From Marinobacter fonticola (GTDB taxonomy: Bacteria; Pseudomonadota; Gammaproteobacteria; Pseudomonadales; Oleiphilaceae), in NCBI RefSeq assembly GCF_008122265.1, contig NZ_CP043042.1, positions 248,001 to 312,000 on the forward strand: DNA of 64,000 bases, in the 5' to 3' direction. Both the position numbers and the translations under genes were made by a program. Positions 45,332 through 54,595 of the stretch are shown here, piece by piece. Position 1 is the stretch's first letter; each line of letters opens with the position of its first letter. The notes beneath the pieces were generated by a model. It was not told the origin of the DNA. It saw nothing but the letters and a program-made list of their open reading frames with translations, and searched no databases.

Positions 45332-46525
45332 ATGGCGCGTTGCGATAGGGATATCCGCAGTATGTTGGCCGGTCTCGCGCTCTGCCTCGCGGTGACGGGG
45401 CTCACCGGTCACCGCGAGGCCCGGGCGGCCGGCGGCGCCTACACGCTGCAGCTGTTGCACTTCTCCGATGTCGACGGCGAGCCCGGCGTGGCGATCGACA
45501 ATGTCGAACGCTTTTCCGCCCTAGTGTCCGCCTTCCGCACCAACGCTGTCCCAACGTTGCTCCTAAGCTCCGGGGATAACGTTAAACCGGGGCCGCTCTA
45601 CGATGCCGGTGCCAGTCCAGACCTGGCAAACACCCTGGGCGTGCCTGCCAAAGGCCGTGCGGGCATCGCCTTGATGAATGCCCTGGGCGTGGATGCCTCG
45701 GTTATCGGCAATCATGATCTGGATGGCGGCCCTGCGGAGTTTGCCGCCCTGCTTATGCCGGAAACGGGCGCGCAAGGCACCTACCCGGGAGCCCGGTTTC
45801 CCTACGTATCCGCCAACTTGGATTTTTCCGCCGAACCGGCCCTGTCCGATCTGGCCGCCGTCGGGGGCCAGGCGGGAGATCGGGTAGCCGGCCGCATCGC
45901 GCCCTCGGTGGTGATGACGGTCGGTGGCGAGCGGATCGGCATCGTCGGCGGCACCACGCCGGACCTGCCGGAGATTACCCGAACCGGCGGTATCCGCCTC
46001 GCGGCAGGATTAACGACCGACACGGTAGCGCGCTACCCTGCGCTGGCAAGTTCGATCCAGACCGCCGTTGATGTACTGGTCCAGCACGGCATTAACAAAA
46101 TCATCCTGCTCGCGCACATGCAGCAGCTCGACATAGAGCAGGCCCTGGCCCAGCGCCTGAGCGGGGTGGACGTTATTGTCGCTGGCGGCTCAAGCGCCTT
46201 ATTGGCGGATGCCAATGACACGCTAAGGGAGGGTCACGAAGCGGCGGGTGACTACCCGCTGGTGTTCGAGTCGCCTCAGGGAGAGCCGGTGTTGGTGGTT
46301 AACGTGGATGGCGATTACGAATACCTTGGCCGCCTCGTCATGACCTTCGATCAGGAGGGGGTGATCCAGACAGGCGCGCTGGACCCGCAAAAGAACGGTG
46401 CCTGGGCCACGACGGAGGCCGTTGTCGATCGTCTCGGCGCCCAGCCCGATCCAGACATTGAGGCGCTTGTCTCGCGCATTCGCGACGTTCTTAATGCTAA
46501 CTCACCGGCATCATCGTCGAACTAG
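45332..46525 (+). CDS. Exported metallophosphatase, 5'-nucleotidase family, lacking the C-terminal domain
   Basis: 397 residues from the ATG at 45332 after GAGGAGAACGA. A signal peptide ends near EARAA, with no lipobox. The metallophosphatase domain shows LLHFSDVDGEPG, LLSSGDNVKPGP, VIGNHDLDGGPAEF and INKIILLAHMQQ. The usual D-x-H metal motif is D46-x-D48 here. The protein stops after the metallophosphatase domain; the 5'-nucleotidase C-terminal domain present in the next gene is missing. It is a clear tandem paralogue of the next gene. Activity and substrate are uncertain. Confidence 0.82.
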   Translation: MARCDRDIRSMLAGLALCLAVTGLTGHREARAAGGAYTLQLLHFSDVDGEPGVAIDNVERFSALVSAFRTNAVPTLLLSSGDNVKPGPLYDAGASPDLANTLGVPAKGRAGIALMNALGVDASVIGNHDLDGGPAEFAALLMPETGAQGTYPGARFPYVSANLDFSAEPALSDLAAVGGQAGDRVAGRIAPSVVMTVGGERIGIVGGTTPDLPEITRTGGIRLAAGLTTDTVARYPALASSIQTAVDVLVQHGINKIILLAHMQQLDIEQALAQRLSGVDVIVAGGSSALLADANDTLREGHEAAGDYPLVFESPQGEPVLVVNVDGDYEYLGRLVMTFDQEGVIQTGALDPQKNGAWATTEAVVDRLGAQPDPDIEALVSRIRDVLNANSPASSSN

Positions 46526-46652
46526 CTCCGAAAGGCGATGTGCGAGCGCCTGCTTCAAAATGTAATCCGCCTGTCACCGAATTGCCATCCGGGTGTCGCT
46601 TTCCCGCTCTAGCGTGTTGAGACGGTTGTAAAAACATGCTGGAGAATGAGAC

Positions 46653-48770
46653 ATGGAATTTAGGAAAACCCTTCTGGGTCTTGCTGTCTGTGCGGCTGTC
46701 GTAGGCCTGGCCGGTTGCAGCGACGATGACGACGACAACGACAACAACGAAAATAGCGAAGCGACCGGCGACTATTCGCTGCAGTTGCTGCACTTTGCCG
46801 ATGTCGATGGCGCACCCGGCGCTATCGAAGAGGTGGACCGCTTCTCAGCGCTCATCGAAGCGTTCCGCGCCGAACAAGAGAACACCCTGCTGGTCAGCTC
46901 CGGCGACAACGTCATTCCCGGGCCGCGCTACTTCGCGGCAGCCGACAAAGCGCTGGTGGAGGCATTGGGCGTGCCCGGCAACGGCCGTGCGGATATTGCC
47001 TTCATGAACGCCATGGGCGTGGATGTATCCGCCATCGGCAATCACGATCTGGATGGCGGCCCGGCAGAGTTTAGGTCCATGTTGACGCCGCAAACCGATG
47101 ACGAAGACGCCAGTCTGGTCTACGAGGGCGCGGCCTTCCCGTTCGTCTCCGCTAATTTGGACGTCACCACCGAATCCGCGCTGGCCGATCTGGCCACTGG
47201 CGGCGGGCAGCAGGCCAGCAGCATCGCGGGCAAGATTGCGCCGTCGACAGTGGTTTCGGTTAACGGAGAACAGATCGGCGTCGTCGGCGCGACTACGCCG
47301 TCCCTGGCGTCCATCACCAGTACCGGCAACATTACTATCGCGCCTGACGTGGTGGCCGATGAAGCCCAGTTCTACGACGACCTTGCCGCTGAGATCCAGC
47401 CGGCTGTGGATGCCCTGGTCGACTCGGGCATCAATAAAATCGTTCTTGTGGCGCACATGCAGCAAATCGCTATCGAAAAGGCCCTCGCAACGCGCCTGAA
47501 CGGCGTGGACGTGATCGTGGCTGGCGGTTCCAACACGTTGCTGGCAGACGCGGACGATAGCCTGCGTGACGGCGACGTCGCCGCCGATACATACCCGCTA
47601 GCGTTCGAATCGCCGGAGGGCGAACCGGTATTGGTGGTGAACGTGGATGGCGACTACAAATACCTGGGCCGCCTGGTACTGAATTTCGACGAGAACGGCG
47701 TGATCAAGACCGGCGAGCTGGATCCTGCGGTCAATGGCGCCTGGGCGTCGACGGACGCCATAGTCGACCAGGTGATGGGCGAGCCGGTCGAGCGCGTAAC
47801 GGTCGTCTCCGCCGAAATCCGCGAGGTGCTCGCAGCCCGCGATGGCAATATCCTGGGCCAGACGTCGGTCTATCTGGACGGCCGCCGCGGCGAAGTGCGC
47901 ACCGAGGAAACAAATCTGGGCAACCTGACGGCGGAGGCGAATCTTTGGTACGCCAAGCAGTTCGATCCGAGTGTCGTGGTGTCATTGAAGAACGGCGGGG
48001 GTATCCGCTCGGCAATCGGTCAGATCGTCCAGCCTGCGGGTTCCAATGATCCGGCGGATGCCGAGTTCGAGCCGCCCGTCGCGAACGAAGCGGTCGGCAA
48101 GGAAGCGGGCGATGTCTCTCAGTTCGACATCGAAGGTTCTTTGCGTTTCAACAACAGCGTGGCGCTGCTGACCGTAACCGGTGCGGAACTCCATGATTTG
48201 CTTGAGCATGCTGTCGCCGCGACTGAAGTAGGTGCAACACCGGGCCAGTTCCCGCAAGTCGCCGGTATGCGTTTCAGTTTCGATCCGGCGGAGACCGCAC
48301 GAACGGAAGGCGACACCAATACCAGCAATGCCACGAGTGGACAACGGATTCAGTCGCTTGTTGTGGAGACGCCGGGCGGTGACGTAACCGTGGTCGAAAA
48401 TGGTATGTTGGTTTCCGGTCAGGAGTCAGCGGACTATCGGTTGGCCACCCTGGGTTTCCTTGCGGCCTGCGTGCCCACGAATGCCGGTAACGACGCCTCT
48501 GCAAGCTGCGGTGACGGTTATCCGTTCAAGAGTCTGACCAGCAACCTGCGCACAGAGCTGGAAGAGACCGACGGTGCCGATGATCCCGGGGCCACGGACT
48601 TCGCCGCTTACGGCACCGAGCAGGATGCGCTGGCAGAGTATCTGCAAGCCGAATACCCGCCGGAAGGTGCCGTGTTTTTCGATCAGGCCGAGACCGATGC
48701 GGCCAATGACGAACGCATCCAGAACTTGTCTGTGCGTAGCGATACGGTCATTACCCTTACCGCTCCATAA
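46653..48770 (+). CDS. Lipoprotein bifunctional metallophosphatase/5'-nucleotidase
   Basis: 705 residues. The lipobox VGLAGC gives mature Cys22, followed by a run of Asp/Asn (DDDDDNDNNE) that would keep it away from inner-membrane retention signals. Metallophosphatase domain about 40-390 (LLHFADVDGAPG, VSSGDNVIPGP, AIGNHDLDGGPAEF). The 5'-nucleotidase C-terminal domain is about 410-680 (TNLGNLTAEANLWYAKQF, VSLKNGGGIRSAIG, RFNNSVALLTVTGAELHDLLEH). It probably degrades extracellular nucleotides or organic phosphates at the envelope. The metal motif is D50-x-D52 as in its paralogue. Confidence 0.88.
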   Translation: MEFRKTLLGLAVCAAVVGLAGCSDDDDDNDNNENSEATGDYSLQLLHFADVDGAPGAIEEVDRFSALIEAFRAEQENTLLVSSGDNVIPGPRYFAAADKALVEALGVPGNGRADIAFMNAMGVDVSAIGNHDLDGGPAEFRSMLTPQTDDEDASLVYEGAAFPFVSANLDVTTESALADLATGGGQQASSIAGKIAPSTVVSVNGEQIGVVGATTPSLASITSTGNITIAPDVVADEAQFYDDLAAEIQPAVDALVDSGINKIVLVAHMQQIAIEKALATRLNGVDVIVAGGSNTLLADADDSLRDGDVAADTYPLAFESPEGEPVLVVNVDGDYKYLGRLVLNFDENGVIKTGELDPAVNGAWASTDAIVDQVMGEPVERVTVVSAEIREVLAARDGNILGQTSVYLDGRRGEVRTEETNLGNLTAEANLWYAKQFDPSVVVSLKNGGGIRSAIGQIVQPAGSNDPADAEFEPPVANEAVGKEAGDVSQFDIEGSLRFNNSVALLTVTGAELHDLLEHAVAATEVGATPGQFPQVAGMRFSFDPAETARTEGDTNTSNATSGQRIQSLVVETPGGDVTVVENGMLVSGQESADYRLATLGFLAACVPTNAGNDASASCGDGYPFKSLTSNLRTELEETDGADDPGATDFAAYGTEQDALAEYLQAEYPPEGAVFFDQAETDAANDERIQNLSVRSDTVITLTAP

Positions 48771-48785
48771 TGTAGCTCTAGTGCA

Positions 48786-49688
48786 CTAGGCGCCGGCAGT
48801 AGCCGGTGTCTTATCTCCCGAACGGCAGGCCAGGGCTTCGAAGTCGGCCTGCAGTTCTTCTATTTCGTCTTCCAAATGCGCGCGTTGTTGCGGTGTGGAC
48901 TGGTTGATCAAGTCAACGATTAACTGAGTCATGGCGGCCCGGCTTTCTTCGAACATGGTTTGATAGGTCTCGCCACGGACGTCGCTGCTGTGGGTCAACA
49001 GGTATTCAATGCGGTCAGGGAAACCCGGCGAGCTGCGATTCTGAAGGCTCTGAAGTAGGGCCGCTTGCCAGCGGCCGCGACCTTCCAGCCAGATTTCGGT
49101 CTGCTTGCCGCGGTTGCGGTTCCAGGTTTTAATGGTTTGGCGCTGGTTTGCGTTGACTGAGCCCAGCCAGCGCTCCGCCCGTTCGCGGGTGCGCTCCTCC
49201 CGTTTTTCCAGTTGGGCCGCAGGCGTGTCGCCGAGAAACTCTTCACGGCGCTCCCGCTGGCCTTCCGCCATGGCCCGGTCCAGCGCGGCCACCTGATCGT
49301 TACTCAGGGAACCCAGCAACGCGGTTGCGGTTGGGTGGATCCGCTGTGTCAGTCGGTCGATGGCCTGGAACAGGCCGGCCTGCAGACGTTCAACATCCGC
49401 TACATGGAGCGGTGGACTGGACGAGAGGGTGTTTACGTCCTCAAGCCAGGCGGCGTAGCGCGGGAGTTCGTGCCGGCAGTGCCACTCGAGGAGCGAATTG
49501 ATCTGGGATTCCAGGCGGGCTTCCTGAACGTCGTCAAGCGGGATATAGTCCTCCACCCACCAAACCAGCGCCCAGTCCAGTTGCCGGTAAGCCAGTTGAG
49601 TCGAACTACAGCCCGCCAAGAGCAGTGTGAGCATGACCGCGCCTAGGGCTCGCGGCCCGGCACCTTGCAGGGTTACACGTTCGAACAT
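48786..49688 (-). CDS. DUF6279-like lipoprotein
   Basis: 300 residues. Lipobox LLLAGC near residue 27, then SSTQLAYRQLDWALVWWVEDYIPLD, which matches the DUF6279 start. The rest is a long helical, Arg/Glu-rich domain (QREREFL-like GQRERREEFLGDTPAAQLEKREE). The function of the family is not known. It converges with the nucleotidase gene at a 15-base gap and is a single gene. Confidence 0.75.
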   Translation of the reverse strand: MFERVTLQGAGPRALGAVMLTLLLAGCSSTQLAYRQLDWALVWWVEDYIPLDDVQEARLESQINSLLEWHCRHELPRYAAWLEDVNTLSSSPPLHVADVERLQAGLFQAIDRLTQRIHPTATALLGSLSNDQVAALDRAMAEGQRERREEFLGDTPAAQLEKREERTRERAERWLGSVNANQRQTIKTWNRNRGKQTEIWLEGRGRWQAALLQSLQNRSSPGFPDRIEYLLTHSSDVRGETYQTMFEESRAAMTQLIVDLINQSTPQQRAHLEDEIEELQADFEALACRSGDKTPATAGA

Positions 49689-49810
49689 GGCGATGATCGC
49701 CCTCGAGGTTTGACGGTTACAGCCAATGACTTGAGATTAACGTTACGGTGACGTGCAGGAAACGGTTTTTTTAGTACGATGAGATCGCAAGTGGCTCAAT
49801 GGGAGAGAGA

Positions 49811-50056
49811 ATGGCCAAGCAAAAAGGTGCCAGATCGCGTCACCTGATTTTCGCCGGCATTATGTCCGGATTGATGTCTCTGCTGATGTCGGCTGTCGTC
49901 ACCTATATCAATACCGACTTGGCGCCGGGCTTTGTGGAGCGCTGGCTGGAGGCGTTTATTATCGCCTGGGCGGTGGCCTTCCCATCGGTGGCGGTCATCT
50001 CACCGTTGGCACGGTGGATGACCGACGGCCTAATGGATCGGCTTACGGGGCACTAG
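49811..50056 (+). CDS. DUF2798 family small membrane protein
   Basis: 81 residues from the ATG at 49811, directly after GGGAGAGAGA. It has two membrane helices (about 15-38 and 50-72) with the family pattern FAGIMSGLMSLLMSAVVTYIN and AFIIAWAVAFPSVAVISPLAR. The function is unknown. It is single and divergent from the DUF6279-like gene. Confidence 0.8.
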   Translation: MAKQKGARSRHLIFAGIMSGLMSLLMSAVVTYINTDLAPGFVERWLEAFIIAWAVAFPSVAVISPLARWMTDGLMDRLTGH

Positions 50057-50094
50057 TCATGGGGCGCTAGTCATTGATCACTACTCATTGATCA

Positions 50095-51066
50095 TTACGC
50101 CGACTCCGCGACTCGCAACAGCACCTTGCCCTGACTGTCGTTGCTCTTGAGGAAATCCATCGCCGCTGCGGCGTCCTCAATGGCAAACTCGCGATCAATG
50201 ATCGGCTTGATTTCGCCACTGGCCAAAAGCGGCCAAACCGTTTCGTACAGCGCATCCATCACTTCGCGTTTCCGGGCGACCGGTTGAGAGCGTAGGGTGG
50301 AGCCAATCAGGCGTTGGCGTTTCATCAGCATATAACCCAAATCGAGCTGCGTTTCACGTCCGCCCATCAGCCCGATCAGTACAATCCGGCCGTTCACGTT
50401 GAGCACCGACTGGTCCTGATGAATGTAGTCCCCGCCTACGGGGTCCAGCACCATATCGGCCCCACCCCAGTCTTTCACGGCATCTACGAAACTGCCATTG
50501 TAGCGGTTCCAGCCGGCCTCGGCGCCGAGAGCCTTGCAGGCCTCGATTTTGGCGTCGCTGCCCACGGTCACGAAGACCGGGTTGCCCATGGCTTTGGCCA
50601 GTTGGATGACCGCCGTGCCCACGCCACTGGCACCGGCGTGGAGCAGAATGCGCTCGCCGGGCTTGAGACTTGCTTCCATGTAAAGGTTCATCCAGGCCGT
50701 CGCGAAGACCTCCGGCAAGCCAGCGGCGTCGCGCAGGGAAATACCGCCCGGCAAGGGGAGAACCTGGGCCGCCGGCACCCGGACTTGTTCGGCATAGCCG
50801 CCACCGGTGAGCAGTGCGCACACCGGGTCGCCCACATTCAGATGGGTCACGTTATCGCCAACCGCGCGCACATGGCCGCTCACCTCCAGACCGAGAATCT
50901 CCGACGCACCGGGTGGCGGTGGGTAGCCGCCAGCGCGCTGCGTCAAGTCGGCGCGGTTCATACCTGCCCAAGCGACATCGATGAGGACATCTTCCGCACC
51001 AGGCGCACCGGGTTCGTCGTGGTCCGTCCAAACCAACGCATCACCGTCGATTGCGATTGCTTTCAT
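50095..51066 (-). CDS. NAD(P)H:quinone oxidoreductase, zinc-free MDR family (TP53I3-like)
   Basis: 323 residues. Medium-chain dehydrogenase/reductase without zinc ligands: GMNRADLTQRAGGYPPPPGA, ILGLEVSGHVRAVGD, LLHAGASGVGTAVIQLAKAMG for the NADPH Rossmann fold and DPVGGDYIHQD. This matches the PIG3/TP53I3-type quinone reductases. It is cytoplasmic. A tandem 7-base repeat begins 16 bases before its start codon, and the GGAGAGGAAACCCC ribosome site lies between. Confidence 0.88.
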   Translation of the reverse strand: MKAIAIDGDALVWTDHDEPGAPGAEDVLIDVAWAGMNRADLTQRAGGYPPPPGASEILGLEVSGHVRAVGDNVTHLNVGDPVCALLTGGGYAEQVRVPAAQVLPLPGGISLRDAAGLPEVFATAWMNLYMEASLKPGERILLHAGASGVGTAVIQLAKAMGNPVFVTVGSDAKIEACKALGAEAGWNRYNGSFVDAVKDWGGADMVLDPVGGDYIHQDQSVLNVNGRIVLIGLMGGRETQLDLGYMLMKRQRLIGSTLRSQPVARKREVMDALYETVWPLLASGEIKPIIDREFAIEDAAAAMDFLKSNDSQGKVLLRVAESA

Positions 51067-51081
51067 GGGGTTTCCTCTCCT

Positions 51082-51140
51082 CTGGCATCAGGCATCAGGC
51101 ATCAGGCATCTGGCATCTGGCATCTGGCATCTGGCATCTG
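51082..51140. repeat. Eight tandem 7-base repeats (CTGGCAT/CAGGCAT) upstream of the quinone reductase gene
   Basis: Units in order on the plus strand: CTGGCAT, three of CAGGCAT, four of CTGGCAT, then a partial CTG. The two variants differ at one base and are grouped in blocks, which shows expansion of each variant by slippage. The array lies immediately upstream of the ribosome site of the quinone reductase gene, within its likely 5' leader, and 22 bases after the stop of the DJ-1 gene. Confidence 0.95.
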
Positions 51141-51161
51141 AAAGCAGCTACCAGCGCGGAT

Positions 51162-51842
51162 TTACGCCTGAAGCGCCTGAATGACTTTTTTGGCGGCCTC
51201 ATCGGAAGACGCGGGGTTTTGACCGGTGATCAGGCGTCCGTCGACCACCACATGCGAAGCCCAGTCGTCGCCACGGGTATAGTTAGCGCCATTCTGCTTG
51301 AGCATGTCTTCGACCAGGAAGGGCACGATCTGCGTCAACTGGACTCCCTCCTCTTCGCTGTTGGTGAAGCCGGTCACGGTGCGACCCTTCACCAAGGGCT
51401 GACCGTTCTGATCTTTGACGTTTTTGAAGATGCCCGGCGCGTGACAGACCGCCCCGATAATCTTCTCCTGGCGCTCGAAGGTTTCGAGCAGACGGATGGA
51501 GTCGTCATCGTTGGCCAGATCCCACAGCGGGCCGTGGCCGCCGGGATAGAACACGGCATCGAAGTCGTCTGCTTTGACGCTACCCAGCTTGACGGTATTG
51601 GCCAACGCCTGGCGCGCACGGGTATCCTGCTTGAAGCGCTTGGTCGCGTCGGTCTGCGCATCCTCGGCATCGCTATTCGGGTCTACCGGCGGTTGGCCGC
51701 CTGCGGGAGAAGCCAGAATCAGCTCTGCGCCAGCGTCCAGAAACGCGTAATAGGGCGCTGCAAATTCCTCGAGCCAGAAGCCGGTCTTGTGGCCGGTATC
51801 GCCCATCTTATCGTGTGATGTGAGCACCATCAGAATCTTCAT
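51162..51842 (-). CDS. DJ-1/PfpI (class I glutamine amidotransferase-like) protein
   Basis: 226 residues from the ATG at 51842 after AAGGAGGTTTTCA. Nucleophile C133 with H134 in GAVCHAPG, PGGHGPLWDL and LEEFAAPYY with the acidic partner. It fits the Hsp31-like/HchA-related branch of DJ-1 proteins, several of which are glyoxalase III or chaperone-type enzymes. Reactive aldehyde defence would suit the nearby formaldehyde genes, but this is inference. It is upstream of and parallel to the quinone reductase gene. Confidence 0.88.
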   Translation of the reverse strand: MKILMVLTSHDKMGDTGHKTGFWLEEFAAPYYAFLDAGAELILASPAGGQPPVDPNSDAEDAQTDATKRFKQDTRARQALANTVKLGSVKADDFDAVFYPGGHGPLWDLANDDDSIRLLETFERQEKIIGAVCHAPGIFKNVKDQNGQPLVKGRTVTGFTNSEEEGVQLTQIVPFLVEDMLKQNGANYTRGDDWASHVVVDGRLITGQNPASSDEAAKKVIQALQA

Positions 51843-51944
51843 TGAAAACCTCCTTGAAGCGAACGTATGCATCAACCCTAACGCAATATTAGACCGGTCG
51901 TCTATGGCCTGTAATTTCATTGTCCAGCCGCGACGCGGGCAAGT

Positions 51945-52766
51945 TCAGTTGTCGCCGGTCGCCATCGGCCGCTTCATCCACTGGCTTAGAGCCTCCTCAG
52001 CGCCCGGTTTGAGTTCGGGGTTGGCGGCATACCAGACGATTTCCAAGGCCTCCATAATGGCGGAAGCGTGTTGTAGTTCCTCGACACCGAAGCAGGTCCG
52101 TTGGCTCAATGGTTCAAGTGCTGGGCGGGTTAGCGAAAAGCCGTTGATGGCTGCGCCGATATCCAGGCAAGGGTCGCCAAGGCCGGCAAACTCCCAGTCT
52201 AGCAGCGTCCAGCCGGAGGCGCCGATAACCACATTGCCCGGATGCCAGTCATGATGGCAGAGCACGCGATGCCGGGCCGGCCGATAGTCGGCTAGCAGGT
52301 GTTCGATCTGCCGGCGAGCCGGGCCGGCCTGGGCGCCCAAGCGGTCGGCTAAGCGGTAAAGCTGCGTGGGAATATCCACCGTTGGTAGGTCGCCGGTCTG
52401 AGCGTGGACACTATTGAGCGCATGGGCCAGCCAGCTCAGCCGGGTCAGCTCGCCCCCGGCCGGCGGGTCGCCTTCGATCCAGCGGGTCAGCAAGATTCGG
52501 TCGTCGCGATAAAGTGCGTCGGGCGCCCATGGCTGGGCGACGATAGCGTCGAGGACGCGGCCTTCCCGGCCCGGATCGAGACCGAGGCGCTGTGGGTACG
52601 GGTTATTGATGCGTAGAGCAAAGGCGCCCTCGGCAGCGTCCAAGCGATAGAGTTCGTTGCAGATGCCGCCGGGAACAACCTCGATATGCGCCGTTTCCAG
52701 ACGGGTTCGCCAGGAAGGAGGTAGCAGCGACAGCACTATTTTATGATCGACGTTGGGTGGTGACAT
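51945..52766 (-). CDS. Choline/aminoglycoside kinase-type phosphotransferase
   Basis: 273 residues of the APH/choline kinase fold. Catalytic loop LCHHDWHPGNVVIG and metal-binding LLDWEFAGLGDPCLDIG are intact; the nucleotide-binding N-lobe has VPGGICNELYRLD. It phosphorylates a small hydroxylated substrate, perhaps choline, thiamine or a sugar. The gene is single. There is a 103-base gap before the DJ-1 gene and nothing nearby to fix the substrate. Confidence 0.82.
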   Translation of the reverse strand: MSPPNVDHKIVLSLLPPSWRTRLETAHIEVVPGGICNELYRLDAAEGAFALRINNPYPQRLGLDPGREGRVLDAIVAQPWAPDALYRDDRILLTRWIEGDPPAGGELTRLSWLAHALNSVHAQTGDLPTVDIPTQLYRLADRLGAQAGPARRQIEHLLADYRPARHRVLCHHDWHPGNVVIGASGWTLLDWEFAGLGDPCLDIGAAINGFSLTRPALEPLSQRTCFGVEELQHASAIMEALEIVWYAANPELKPGAEEALSQWMKRPMATGDN

Positions 52767-52909
52767 TGAGGAACCCGCTGGAAAAACGACTCGCTGAATA
52801 GAGCATTTTTAGCGCATTTGGCGGCCCTCGGGTGCGGGCCAGTTCATCCTGCCGCTTTTCTCTGACAACATTTTGCGTTCATGGGCCGGCGCGTTCGCTA
52901 AGATAGAGG

Positions 52910-53350
52910 TTATTCTCCGGCGTGACTGATGGTCACTCCGGGTGCTCCCCGTTCCAGACATTGGCGAATAGAGTCAGGCACCGGCGTTTTACGCTCGGTA
53001 CTGGGAGCGATCATGACGTAGGTGATATCGGCCGTCATCACCAGGCGATCGGAGCCGTAGTCGTGAAACGCCAAGTGAAGGGTGAAAGACGTATTACCGA
53101 CGCGGCCGGGGCTAATGCGCGCGCAAAGCACGTCGTCAAAGCGGGCGGGGGATTGCCAATTCTGGTTCAGGTTGACGACCTGGATATCCAGATCCTGGTC
53201 CAGCAGGCGCTGATAGTCGCCGAATAACGTTCGGATGTACTCGTTGACGGCGATATCCACATAGTCGCCATAGCGGGCGTTGAACACCACGCCCTGAGCA
53301 TCGCATTCACCGTAGCGGACGCGTAACCGGAATTCGAAAACTGAGGCCAT
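52910..53350 (-). CDS. Acyl-CoA thioesterase (4HBT hotdog family)
   Basis: 146 residues from the ATG at 53350, which has GGGAG 7 bases upstream. Hotdog fold with the YbgC/FcbC-like motif VRYGECDAQGVVFNARYGDYVD; the Asp in ECDAQG is the expected catalytic residue. It hydrolyses acyl-CoA thioesters in the cytoplasm. It is monocistronic. The 245-base gap to the next gene (53351-53595) shows no further feature. Confidence 0.88.
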   Translation of the reverse strand: MASVFEFRLRVRYGECDAQGVVFNARYGDYVDIAVNEYIRTLFGDYQRLLDQDLDIQVVNLNQNWQSPARFDDVLCARISPGRVGNTSFTLHLAFHDYGSDRLVMTADITYVMIAPSTERKTPVPDSIRQCLERGAPGVTISHAGE

Positions 53351-53595
53351 TCGGGCTCCCTGATTTGTGTGGCGGCCTGGGAAGCGATTTGCACAGCGGC
53401 TCAACTTAACACGCTTTGGATCACGTGTGTCGGCCTCTACCTTTTTTTGCGGAACCGACTACTCTATTGACAGGTTTTGCTTGCGCCGACCGCTCCAGAT
53501 TTCGCGGTGTGGTCGCGTACTGCGGGCGAAACGCCCTAACTCTTTGATAACGAACACGACGCCCCCTGCGCGTCAGTGAACCGGCACTCTGCACC

Positions 53596-54585
53596 ATGCT
53601 GTATCGACTGAGACACGATTTTCATTTATCCATCATCACACTGCTTGGCGCCAGTGCGATGTTTGGTATCACACCCTTCGCCATCTATCGCTTCTACACC
53701 GGCAACCTCGTCGCGGGTGTGATCGACATGGCGATCATGCTGTCCATCTGTGTGGTCGTGGGTTATGCCTGGCTCACCGGCGATAACCGGCGCAGCGGCT
53801 TCCTGCTGGCGCTCTTCGCCTGCGGCGGGGCGGTGATCGTGGCGACGGTTGTCGGGGATGTGGGCTTGTTCTGGCTGTATCCGGCCATGGTGACCAGTTT
53901 TTTTCTTACGTCGGCCCGGGTGGCGGTTACAGTCAATTGTCTGGCCGTGGCGGTATTGGTGTTTCACAACCAAGCCTTTGCCTCCCGTGAGCAGATGATG
54001 TCGCTGGTGGCAACGGCCATTGTGGTGAGCTGCTGCGCCTACATCTTTTCCCGGCGCAACGAGCACCAGCGCGACCGGCTGGAGCGTCTGGCGACCCACG
54101 ATCCCCTGACCGGTGTAAAAAACCGGCGCGCGATGGAAGAGGATATGCAGACCGCCGTCGCCGCCCACGCCCGCACCGGCGAGCCATATGCCCTGATCAT
54201 CTTTGATCTGGATCACTTCAAGCGCATCAACGATCTATACGGTCATGCGGTGGGTGACGAGGTGCTGGTGGAGTGTGCCAGCTTGATCCAGCGCTACACC
54301 CGCAAGACCGATTGTCTCTATCGTTTCGGTGGGGAGGAGTTTGTGGTGCTGATGCCCGGCGTCCGGCCGGAGGGTGTTCGTGCGGTCGCGGAAAACCTGC
54401 GCTATAAGCTCGCCCATGAACTGACCGGACCGGTGGATTCGATCACGGCTTCATTTGGGGTGGCGCCCCTGCATCTCAGCGACGATGCCGATCGCTGGAT
54501 GGCCCGGGCCGACAAAGGGCTCTATGCGGCCAAAGCCTCCGGGCGAAACTGCGTGGTCATTCGGTTAGCCGAAGCAGGCACCTAG
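53596..54585 (+). CDS. Membrane diguanylate cyclase (GGEEF)
   Basis: 329 residues. Six hydrophobic helices fill residues 12-155, with no periplasmic sensor domain, followed by a GGDEF domain from about 165. The active site is intact as GGEEF (YRFGGEEFVVLMPGV), with the I-site RKTD five residues before it. The domain start is DPLTGVKNRRAMEED. It should synthesise c-di-GMP in response to a membrane or small hydrophobic signal. Its stop is 10 bases from the converging MATE gene stop. Confidence 0.92.
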   Translation: MLYRLRHDFHLSIITLLGASAMFGITPFAIYRFYTGNLVAGVIDMAIMLSICVVVGYAWLTGDNRRSGFLLALFACGGAVIVATVVGDVGLFWLYPAMVTSFFLTSARVAVTVNCLAVAVLVFHNQAFASREQMMSLVATAIVVSCCAYIFSRRNEHQRDRLERLATHDPLTGVKNRRAMEEDMQTAVAAHARTGEPYALIIFDLDHFKRINDLYGHAVGDEVLVECASLIQRYTRKTDCLYRFGGEEFVVLMPGVRPEGVRAVAENLRYKLAHELTGPVDSITASFGVAPLHLSDDADRWMARADKGLYAAKASGRNCVVIRLAEAGT

Positions 54586-54595
54586 GGTTTTGTCA

